A model generated the notes under the pieces. The model made no database searches, was not told the DNA's origin, and worked only from the letters and a program-made list of their open reading frames with translations. A DNA stretch of 64,000 bases, from assembly GCA_018389105.1 (NCBI GenBank), contig JACATO010000654.1, positions 124,001-188,000 of the forward strand, written 5' to 3'. The position numbers and the translations under genes were made by a program. Positions 50,301 through 62,200 of this stretch are shown one piece after another. Origin of the DNA: Nautilus pompilius. Its lineage: Eukaryota; Mollusca; Cephalopoda; Nautilida; Nautilidae. Each line of letters begins with the position of its first letter. Within the stretch, counting starts at the first letter, position 1.

Positions 50301-53300
50301 TATGAATACAGAGTTAAGGCTGTAAACAAAGCTGGCCCATCTGAGCCTAGTCTGATTTCCAAACCAGTTGCTGCTAAACCATCCAAAGGTAATAATCGTC
50401 CTTTCATTTCATCTTATTGCTTTAAAGTTTTGCTATCTCCAGCAATAACACATGGAAATTTACATTAGCTGTTGTTTTTTTCCCAATATGTATTGATGAT
50501 ACATGGAATACATTGTTATAAATTAGTGTTTAATGTGACAGTCTTCCAGTTTAAAAACTACCTAGATAGCTATTCTTTGGTTCCAGCCATCTATTCTCAG
50601 AGTTCTGGAATCTACCTCTTTTGAATATTTTTAAAGAAATTTGAACACGGTTGGGAAGCACATAATAAAGATATTAGTATCATAGTAAGCTAAAAAAAAA
50701 AAAAGATCCACAGGCAATTGTATGTTATCTGGCTGGCTGTGTTGACAAGGTTAAGTCTGTAGGACTTTAACTCTTTTCTTGCCAAGGTTTTTGACGTCAT
50801 TTTCATAAGCAGGTTTACTCCTCCATTGACACAATTCAGAATTCCCCTAAAGGCATTTGCCAATGCTTAAAGTAATGATATCTGGTTCTACTGACCAGCC
50901 ATTTATCAAGTGTCACAAAAAACTGCGTTACACCGGTGATCTCCAACTTTGGAAGGGAAAGAGTTAAATGTCATCAATAAATCAAAAATGGTGAAGAAGA
51001 ATGTTTGTATGTAGGGGAGACTATGGTTGGTTGTTACAATGCTATTAATTCTCGTTAATTATAGATGAGATATGCTTTAACCCAATGTTTCCAACACACT
51101 TCTGATCGCAACCCTAAATACAATCTTTTCCCATCCTGGTGACCCAAAGGGCTGGTAATTATAGTTTCAATTGCCAATTATTTTGATATATAGCATTTAT
51201 TAAATTTGGTTCGTTGAAGTAATTTAAATAACTAAATCAGAATGAATTTCAATAACTTTTTAATATGCTGCTGCTTCGTTTTTTGGGGTGAACTTTTTGA
51301 GTTCTCATTTTATGTTGATGGACAGAGCACAACACAAGTCATGCTGAGAATCCACGCGGTTCCTTGCTTTAGTCTTGCTCGTCACAAGAACTGAAGATCC
51401 TTGTTCACAGAGGTAGATTGTTGAGAAAGGTAGAAGAGCTTTTTCAGCTTCCTGAGTCAGAATGGGCTTAACCTCAAGCTGGACCCAAAATTTTGAATAT
51501 GGAATGTTTAACGTTGCTTCTGAACTTGACTTTCCTGAAGATCTAAAGGTTCTTCTTGAAATCCTTGGATATCTTCTCTGACTTCACTGATGTTCACACT
51601 GAACACATTCCTGATCCAGCTATGCTGCTGAAGGTTGACATTTTCTGGAAAATATCTGTCCATTTCATTTTGAAGGTTTTACAGATGACTCTCGAAAACA
51701 ACTTGGATGTCACCGAGTGATATTTCTAACAAATTTTCTAGCATAGCACTCAGTTCTGGGAAGGAAGCCCAGTGCACACCACCAAACAGTTCAACCAATC
51801 TAGATCATGTTTCTTTAAAAAATCATTCACCACATTAAAGATGTCTTCTCCAGTGGCAGTAGTTGACAAGGTGTTGCAGAAGAGAAATTCCTACAGGATG
51901 TTTTTTTCTCCCTTGTACCTGACAAAAACCATGAGTTGAAGGTCATCAGCAATGTCCACAGATTCATCCGTCTACAAAAAGATCGAATTTTAATGTGTTA
52001 CCGACTCTCTTGAAGTCGATTTCTCTGTGCTCATTTATTGATTTCTGGTTCTATGTTTGACAAATAGTCTTTGATCACCCCATCAATAATTTTCAGTCTA
52101 TTACGTTGCTTAGTTAGTAGCTGTGTAGCAGCACTAAACCTCTTTTCAACCAAGTATGATGTTGGAAAAGCTAAAACTAGCAATTTAATTTCTTGCCAGA
52201 ATTGAGGATAAATAGTTCGTTTCTTGACCCAGAATACTTCATAGCCATTTTGTTTGAACTGCACTGTTTTTATTTGCGAAGAAAGAGACCAGAAGCTTTG
52301 CGTATTTCTTGAAGATTCACAGTGTAAGCGAAATATCTTCTTGTCCATTTGGGCCTGATCTTTGAATAATTCTTTCGTGAAACATAAATAAAACATTTTC
52401 ATTTGAAAAACCACACAAAACAGTCCTCTGTCATGTGTAAAATGAAATTATTTCTAGAACTTGTAGGAGATGTTATTAAAACCTTAAGAAAATAATATAC
52501 AATCCTTACCCGAAAAAATGACGTGCACTCTCACTAGTTTATAAGTTGATACTGATGTCATTAGTGTTATGAGTTAAAGTGAATTTATATTACGAGTCTG
52601 AGTGAAGTATATTGTTTTTATTGTATTTACAGAGGCTCCTAAAGTGAACTTGGACAGTTTGTTTGGTGCTAGGGAAATCCGTGTTCGGGCAGGTGAACCA
52701 CTTAATATCAATCTCGGTATATCAGGAGCACCATCTCCCACTGTGGAATGGCTGAAGGATGGAAAACCAGTTTCCCCACAGAGAGTAAGTGTCATACAGA
52801 ACTTAACATGAAATCCTATTTTCTCAGGATAGTATAGTTTACAATAAATTTGTGACTTTTACAGCAAAAACATACCATACAGTAAAGCACAAAGAAAGCA
52901 AATACAACGTTTTGCTCTTTTAATGTTTTCAGTATATATGTAATAACATTCCCTCTTGTCATTCTCTCTATCTTTTCTTCTTTAATATATTTCACATGTA
53001 TCTTCACCATCTGCAGGTATCACTGCTTTAAACTGCAGAACAAATAAATATCTTTTACAAAAATCGTTAGTTTGACAAAGTTTGTTTCTGCTGCTTTATG
53101 GAGAGAGGTATTGTTTGCATAATTTCTCACTTAGAAGTTAGATTTTTTTATTTACAAATTACATTTTATTATCTCTTGATACAATTTTCTGTAACATTAA
53201 TATTCTCACTATTCTGTGCTCAGTACATTTTAGCATGGCAAATGTTGTCACTTTTGTTGCCGTTGTTGGTATACACCAATTTCTACAAGATAGATAACCC

Positions 53301-56222
53301 TGGTTAGAGGGCATAGTGACATGGTTATCTAATAGAAAGTGCTGCCTATCCTGCACCACAAGGGGCCCCACCACACATTTAACTTTAGCAGAAAAATCCA
53401 CACTGGAATGCTTAATTTTTAGATGTGAGGGGAGATTAGAGTGCCCAGCCAGTGAAGAAAAGCAAGAAAAATCTCTGCTGGGAATGCATGCTAAACTGAG
53501 CTGTTTTGAGGAAAGCACACTTGGACTCTTGACCTGAGCAGTCCACTAAGCTAGCTGCTGGACTGCCACGCCACCTATCCTTAGTTCTATTTACTACAGT
53601 ATTGATTCCTGTTCATAAGTGTTTATGTATAATAAATTTGCATGATATTGTTTCAATAGTTTATAGTAAAAACAAACAATGCTTTCAAAAAATGATGTGT
53701 TGGAAGTATTATGTCTTAATTATAAATCCAACATTTTAGATTTGAAATTGTTTACTGATGCAAAGGGAAAACAAAGTAAACAATCTGGAAGTAATGTTAC
53801 ATCAACCCATAAAGGATTCTATGCGAACATGTTCATTTTTTAAACAAGTTTCACTGAATAGTTTATCTTCAGTTTACTAACAACTTCAAAAGATTTGATC
53901 AAAAGTAGCAATAGACATATTTAAGAAAGTAATAATAGTAAGGAATGTAAATGTAAAGATCGCTATTTTCTTTTGGCATGGATTGTTCACCATAATATTT
54001 ACTGTTTCATGAGAACAAAAGAAACTGCAAACATTGTTATAGCTTTTAATTGATGCTTAATTATAGGAGTGCTTCATCGATGATATCAGTGTTCTAGTAT
54101 TTTTTTAGTTTATTACTTTCATGTGCAGTGAACATTTCAAATTAGATTCATTAGGAAACTCTACAAAGAACATCAGACATTATCAGTGTTTAGCTAGAGA
54201 ACTCACTGCATTATCTGTAACTGTATCAGTGCTTTCCGTCACAAGTAGAATGATGTGTTGTATATATGTGTTTTCAGTATCTCAAGATACTGTAGATGAT
54301 TAACAATGACACTGGGATTTGAACCAGGAATCTCCTGCTTGCTAATCCATGTGTGCTACATATACAAAACACTGACATTGTTTACAACATTTGATGATTC
54401 GAGACTTTGATCTTAGAAATTTTTTGTTCTCTGTTATTTTTAAGAATTTCATAGTAAGACTTTTGGTTTAAAGAATTTTATTAATTTTCTTCTTGAAATG
54501 GTAAATACACTGCAGCGTATTCACTCGACAGAATCATGACATATAATACTGTTAAGGAGTAAATATGCAATGCCAATCTACCTTTCATTTTGCAATTTCA
54601 CTATTATTTTCTATATATATTTGTTTATTTGAATAGGTTGTTTCACTGTATATTGAATTTTTTAATGCTTCATGATACTGTAAGCCCTGCCTCAGAGAAA
54701 AACTACTATTTATACTATGGACGTTCAAATAAAACACAGCCGAATACCATTACATTGATTTCAGCCAGGTTTCATTTGAACAACCCTAGTACAAAGATAT
54801 AATTTAATCAATTAATTAATTATGTTTAAATTAGGCCAATATGAAGAATGATGAAACCGATGCCAAACTAAATATTCCAAGTGCTGAAAGAGGTGACACG
54901 GGCAAGTACACAGTCAAAGTATCAAATCTTTCTGGTACAGACACAGCTGATGTGCAGGTGATTGTATTAGGTACGTCCAACTATTGGTTTATTAGAATAA
55001 TTAAGGAACTAATTTTCAGTACAGTTAACCCCCACATAATTGCAGTTCGGCATTTGCGGCCCCGGTTATTCACGGAATTTTCCTTAGAACCTAACTAATA
55101 ATTGTTTGTGGAAATCCCTGCATATTCGCAGAATCACAAATATCTTCCACAATTTTTTATGACTTTTTTCGTGGCAATATATATTTATTCACGCTTTTTA
55201 ACGCTAAATTATTAATAACAATATAATTTACTAATTTTGTAATATAAATACTAACGTAAATTCAGCAAAATATCAATATAAAATAAACGCTATTGGCTGG
55301 AGGTTTGAAAGTAGCCAATCCGAGAGCGTTATTCATTTCTCCTTGCTGCTGATTGGCTGCTGCCCACGAGGCGCTGTCTCAGGCAGATGCAGCCCAGCAT
55401 CATCCCAGTTTACCGCGTGTAGCTATCTCAAGTGTTCCACTGAGTGTTTCTATGAGTGTTGTATTTTTTATTAATTATTATTATATATTTACTTATATTT
55501 TACATTATATTTTGACATTTATAGGCATTTTTATGGACCACGTCCAATATTCGCGGTTTTTTTCACTCTTCACGGGTGCTCTAGGAACGTAACCCCCGCG
55601 AATACCGGGGAACAACTGTATTGCTAAAAAATTAAGATTTCCTCTATACTTCTTTTTAAAAGAGTGACAAGACTTCTCTTCTATCGTTAATGCTTGTTGA
55701 AACAGCCAACATGGGAGCTAACCAAAATTTCACAAAAACAAGGCAACAAACAAAATTTTTGTAATATTAAGTCAGAGATCAGTCATAACAGCAATAAATA
55801 ATCTTACTTTTTTGTTCACTGACATTTTGTAGGAGATACCAGGGTTGGTTGTTTTCTGTATTATGCTTTCCAGTTTGCATATCTGTCTCCAACCATAGTA
55901 GGAAAGTTTCATTGAATCAGAGAAAAACAGAATTCACTTTATCTGACTGCTCTTGAAGTGGTATTAATAACTAGACTACTTAGCACCATAAGCTTCATGA
56001 AAAAAACTATGCATTCATACCCTTTTTGTTTTGTTTTACATTCTCCTTGAACATTTTGACAAAATATTATATTCCCAGTATAATTGTAATTTTTACATTT
56101 CCCTAGACAAGCCTGGCAGTCCTGAAGGCCCTCTTGATATCTCTGACATCACTGCTGAATCGTGTAAGGTTTCCTGGAACCCTCCTGAAGATACTGGCGG
56201 AGCAGAAGTCACAGGTACTTGA

Positions 56223-56255
<33 letters not shown>

Positions 56256-59200
56256 ATTAATTGTGTGGTTGAGGATATAATTGATATCAAATACCTTCTT
56301 CCTGGATCTCAAAGAACTTGACGTCAATTAGCAACTTTCTTCTGGAAACAACTATCTCTAGTCCTCTCTAATGTAGATGTGTTTTACTGTACTGCATGCT
56401 GCTGTTGTTTCTGTTGTAGGGTATATTGTTGAAAAATGTGAGGAAGGTTCGACATTCTGGGACAAAGTTCCAGGCATTGTCAATGGCACTTCACAATCAG
56501 TGAAAGGTCTGAAAGAGGGAAAGAACTACCAGTTCAGAGTGAAGGCTGAGAACATATATGGTGTTGGAGAACCACTGGTTGGAAAGAAAATTACTGCCAA
56601 GAATCCTTTTGGTATGTAAAAAAAGCTCAAATTAATCTACTGCTTGCTTCTGTGTGTGTGCTCTGAGAAAAGATACAAGTTTGGTAATATTTATTTTGTA
56701 ATATCACTTGAAAAAAACAAAACATTAACAAATGATTACACTTTTTAAATTAGAGATAATGCATTCATGTAATTCATGTTGTGGTTGGTTACTTTGGTGG
56801 CTCTCTTGCTGTTTGGAAGATCCTTGAAAAGTAGATATGGACAGATTAATTCTGTGATCAGCTGTATCCCTACTGATCTTGATTTCCACACATTTTGTAC
56901 TGTAATCTGTAATACCATATTAGTTCAGCTGACTGATACTCTCTAATTTAGGTTTCAAGGCTGAAACAAGTATTATTACAATTATGAAAACCAATGATTT
57001 TTATTAAAAAGACATTCCTGCTGTAAAGTAATTTTCTTTTCTTCCTTTTTTTTTGCTTGCATTCTCTCGTGGTGTCTAGTGAAAACCAAAAACCCCATGC
57101 ACTCCACCTGGTGGTGAGATTATGCAAACATATCTTATTTTAACTTTTTTTCAATTTCATATAGCTCTATTAGACAATGCTCATTTATTGTTCTTACTGT
57201 AATCATTTTTTCTGTTTTCTGTATTACTTAAATTTCTATAAACACTTTTGTTGAGTACAAACAATTGGAAATTAATAACAAAGTATTATTTAATTTCTAA
57301 AGGAATTATTTTTAAATTCAGATTAAACATATTGATTCTGCAATTTAACAAATCTATTCTGGAAGGAAATATAATTTTAAAAATTTTTTAGTTATTCAAT
57401 TTATAAATGATCTTAAATCAGAAAATATTGAGATTGTCTGACACTATGAACTGAAGTTTTCAAAAAGATACCATCTTATTTGGTTATTTCAGATAAACCA
57501 GATGCACCAACTAATTTAGAAATTACTAAATATGATCGATACTCAGTCAGCTTAAAGTGGAAAGAGCCATTGTCAGATGGTGGCAACAAAATTAAAGGTA
57601 AGAGAGTCATTTACATCTTAACAACAGCAGCACAATCTTAGTTGTTTTTTTTTCTTCCTTATTTTTTCATAGATAAAATACCTGATTTTGTTGTTAGGTA
57701 ATATTTGGAAAGCACACAGTACCTTTAACCTTTAACTGTTACTTTCTTGATATATTAGTTATGTTCTATACTGTGCATAAAACTTGATATTATAACAATG
57801 TAAATTGCAGCAACTTGAGAACATTAAAGTGATTTTATATATCTTTTTTTGCCTTACTGAAATATTAAAAAATATATTCTATTTACATCAAAGAATATGC
57901 TTTATATTTCTATGCAATTGCATCCTTATCTTGATGAATACATAATAAGGAAGATTTGGACTAATTGTTACAGCAGTAAATTGTTATAGCATCAGTAATT
58001 GGTTTTCACTTACTAAGAAAAATTAAGTTATACATCTTTAAAATGTGTGTACTTCTGTGTCTATGTCAGGTTATGTTGTGGAGAAGAAAGGAAAAAAAGA
58101 TAAGGAATGGGAAAAGACAAACAACTTTCCTGTTTCTGACACTAACTTTACTGTGATGAAACTTACTGAAGGTCAGGAAGTTGAGTTTCGAGTGTGTGCT
58201 GTAAATGATGCAGGTGTTGGTAAGCCAAGCAAAGCAACACCCAAACATACTGTCAGAGATCCTGTGTGTAAGTACTTACCAGGTGTTCCTTCTGTGAATA
58301 TTCAATATTTTAAATTCTCGTTCAGTAGGAAAAAGTATGGTAGTTGTTTAGGGATCTTGTTTTTTTTTTTTTGTTAATTTTGAAAGTGCAGTATTCATGT
58401 GTAAGCTACACTGAAGTACTAAAAAACAAACAAAATGAAAAAGTCCGTTGTAAAGAAAAATATTTCTCGGTGGTTGATTTGAATGTTACTGTTTCATTCC
58501 TGTTATACAGTGCAATGGAATATTTTCATAAAAACTCAGGACGCTTGCACTCAGGTTTTCTGGGAAGGACTGTAAATCTGGGAGTTTGAGGACTGATAAT
58601 GATGCAATCTTTAAGTGAACAATCTACTTTAAAAAATCATTGCAACTTGAGTTTGTAATAACCATTGCTAAGAATACTGGCAAAACAAAAATGAATTAGT
58701 GTTTAAACAATTATTTTTTTATATTATAAAGAAATATCAGACTGGTATTCACTAAATGCATGGTGGCCAGTGGCCCAGTAGTCAGTCTACTGGCCTGCCA
58801 AGCTGTGAGTTAAAGTTAAATTTCTGGTTGGGGTTGGCTTGGTTTGGTGTACATCCCTGACAGTTTCTTCTTACTCTTCTTCACCAACCAGTTATGTGAT
58901 GTTTTTCTCCCACATCTAAAAACGAAGAGTTCTAGTAGAGTGTTCTTCTCTGCCAAGGTTGGAAGTGCCTGGCTTCTCAGTGAAGGACAGTGATGCTCTC
59001 TAGCAGATAGATAACCACAGCACTATGCTCCCTCACCAGGGTTATCCTCTTTACATCTTTGTTGAAGAGACAGAGGTACAACCAAACAACTAAATAGAGG
59101 AGGAAGTAAAAAATACCAAATTTAGTTTTGCACTTTGTGTAAAATTTATTTGTACTAAAATACTGATGTAAGTTATTGTTGTCAGAAAAGAAAGAAAAAC

Positions 59201-62200
59201 ATTCACATCTTTATACAATTTCATTCTAATCACCTTTTTAGTTGCTGCCACTGCTCCTCCTGTGCCTAATGTTGACAAAGTAACAAAGGACTCAGTGACA
59301 TTATCCTGGCAGAAACCTCTGAACGATGGTGGGGGGAAGATTACTGGGTATGTAGTAGAGAAGAAGAAGCCTGGAGGTGACTGGGAACCATGTACAAGGT
59401 ACCCTGTTCAAGGGACAACACTGACTCTGCCAAACCTGCATGAAGGGGATGAGTACCAGTTCAGAGTTAGTGCTGAAAATGCTGCAGGACTTGGAGAACC
59501 AAGCAAACCCACCAGCCCTGTTAAAATAGAAGATCAGCCAGGTATGTGTTAGCACCATTCAGGTAAAACATGGGTGCATTTTCTACACAGATGATTTATA
59601 TTGAAATCTATTAGCAGAGTTAATTAGTGGAAGATGGAAAAAGATTAAAAACAATCATATTGTGTTATACTTTTTGGGTTTTTTATTGTTAAAAACCATC
59701 AACAACAACAACAAAAAAAATTGATCAGAAGTGTACAACATTATTCCTTTACATTGATTCTAGATCTGAATTTATTGGGAGATTTTGAAAATTTACAATA
59801 ACTTCCCACTGTGGTTTACAGGGTCCTGCAAGGGAATTCACTAAGATTCTGATTTTGTAAGAAGAGAAATGAAGATAGGATAAATTTTCAAAAGAAAAAC
59901 CATCGATACCAAGCTTTTATCAGTTTTACCTTAGAGTTTATTGAGAAAAAATGTTGTGGTTATTTTAAGGAAAAAAAAAGGTGATAAATTTCTTCAGAAG
60001 AATTGATTGATCAAAGATTTTTTAGACTTAAATTCCCTCTTTTAACTCTTCTTTTGTGGTGGAGTAGTAAACATGTTTTTGGGCATATGTGTGTAACTTA
60101 TTTTAGATGGGGGTATGTTACTGAATCTGCACTTGTCAGATGTGGCTCAGGCCTCGAGTGGTGCCTGAAGGCAGTTGTCTTTAATCGTTTACTCAAGACC
60201 TCCCATACTTTTGGGCCCATCAGTTCATCAAACCCTAGGATAGAGACTCTTTGATCTTTTTTTTTGTATTTGTTGTGCTATTGTGGGCAAAATGTGTTTA
60301 CGTGGTTGTGTGTATTCTCTTTTCAAAGGGGAGCGGGTTACCAAAATGTGCATGCAATTACAGGTGGGGGTCAAAGCCCTCAAGTATGATGCCTTTTGGC
60401 AGTCTTAAGATCCCCAGCTCAAGTCTGAGGACCATGCTGATGATTGCTCCCATAGTTAGGGAGTCTGCAATAGAAGCTCCCAGGCAGTCAGACACACCAA
60501 GACGGTAATACCAACTCAATAGAAACCTTAAACCCTAGGGCAAGATAGCAGGCCTGGTCAAAATCAGTGCACACTTTGATCTTTGCCAAAACATGCTGAG
60601 AAGCGATCTGTATACTGTCGGTGCTATACCTACTTTTGATCTCAAATGAAACCCAACTGAGATAGGATTGCTGTTATTGTTATCTGCCTGGGTTTCATTT
60701 GAACATCCCTAGTAAATAAAAGAAATGTGATAACAACAAAAATTTAATGTAGAATGAAACTGATTACCATTTTTAGGGGTTTTTTTATTTAAATTCCAAA
60801 TGTTTGCTGGCAGTAGTTTTCTCCTTTTTCCCTATGTGTTTGTAATAAGATTAATTATTAAATGTGTGTAATTTTTCTTTTATTTACCAGAAAAGCCTAG
60901 AATTGATATGTCTGGAATTAAGGACATCACTGTGAAAGCTGGACAAGAATTCCAGATTAAAGTGCCATTCACAGGTACTCCAAAACCAACTGCAAACTGG
61001 GTTATGGATGATGATATCGTGCAAGAGTCTTCACGAACAACAATACAGGTACCAACCACTGCTAACTGCATATAGTACTCATTTTCCATTTTATTCATTT
61101 AGATGGTGTTAAAAAAATATTATTCTAATTTGTTCATATCCCATTTTTATTTTACTAATTAAAATAAGGTAACTAAGGTCAAGGTCCGATTTTGAATCCT
61201 GATCTGGATTCGTTTGTTTTGGCATACATTCCTGGCAAGGTTTCTTCTTGATCTTCACCAGCTAACAATGCGGGCTTTCTTCAGACACTCAGGTTTCCTT
61301 TCATATCTAAAAATGAAGAATTCTAGTAACAACTTTTATTTGTTCATTTGTGGTTAGCATGAAAAGGTTAATGGGATCTTCCACATGAGTGGTCTTTCTC
61401 TATATTCCATTTTTGGATCATGGAAGTGGTCCATGTTCTCTCAGGATCACAATGGATAATGATGGTGGTGATATTAAAATAAGTTTTTTAAGAAAATAAT
61501 TATCATTTATATCCCAGATATTTGAAAAACAGTCCATTTGATTGAAAATAAGGATTTTAAATAGCATACTTTCAGTTTATTTTGCATCTTAAATTTTTAG
61601 TTTATTTTTGCTCTAAAAAATCCCATTTCTTCTGATAACATCGATTCTTGAACTGACTCAACTTTTTCCTGTAAACAAGAAAAGTAAGTTTACTATCAAA
61701 TTGAATATTTCAAGTGGTTCATGCCTGTATATCTATATTCCAAAATCCAAAAAATTCCGGAGTCTGAAACACATTCTGCCCCAAGGATTTTTGGATAAGG
61801 GATTCTCAACCTGTACTTCATCAATTAAGTACATAGTCTGAGAATGATCAAAGTTTATATTAATTACTACAGTTGGGCAGCTGGTGGCCCACTGGTTAGA
61901 TTACTGAGCTGCTGAAGACCCTCAGTTCAATTCTTGGATGGGTTGACTCATTTTGGTGTATCTCCCTGGCAGTTTCTTCTGTCTTCTTTACCAACTGATT
62001 ATGTGATTTTTTCCTGTATGCTTTCTGGTTTCCTCCCACATCTGAAAATAAAGAATTTTAGTAGATATTTCCCTCTGAAGTTGGATGTGCCAGGTTTCTT
62101 GTGGTGCAACACAGGCAATGCGCTCTAGCAAATAACTATGGTTCTGTGTTCTCTCACCAGAGTCGTTTCCCATGTAGAGAATTGTGTACAATAGAAACAA

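Larger units (their letters stand above)
50389..52632 (+). other. Intron 25 of twitchin
   Basis: 2.24 kb, mostly transposon-derived: a piggyBac-type MITE (50771-50963), a partial family-Q end (51013-51065) and hAT transposase relics on the minus strand (51079-52414). Confidence 0.7.
52785..54834 (+). other. Intron 26 of twitchin
   Basis: 2.05 kb. It holds a minus-strand SINE (53285-53580), a tRNA-like relic on the minus strand (54303-54372) and palindromic MITE copy g (54713-54791), which ends 43 bp before exon 27. Confidence 0.65.
59542..60890 (+). other. Intron 32 of twitchin
   Basis: 1.35 kb. A stretch at about 60100-60620 is clearly richer in GC than neighbouring introns but is not classified. 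Palindromic MITE copy h follows at 60631-60714. Confidence 0.5.

Noticed and set aside
60003-60508. Two + frames of about 85 codons
   Set aside because: They span the GC-richer unclassified block but show no family motif; probably repeat-derived.
1937-60714. Regular recurrence of palindromic repeats, considered as CRISPR-like
   Set aside because: Copies are kilobases apart, imperfect and in animal introns; there is no array or cas gene.
61876-61950. tRNA-like sequence that could be called a tRNA gene
   Set aside because: A/B-box-like motifs are present, but the sequence runs into the SINE body and recurs in other copies, so it is a SINE head.
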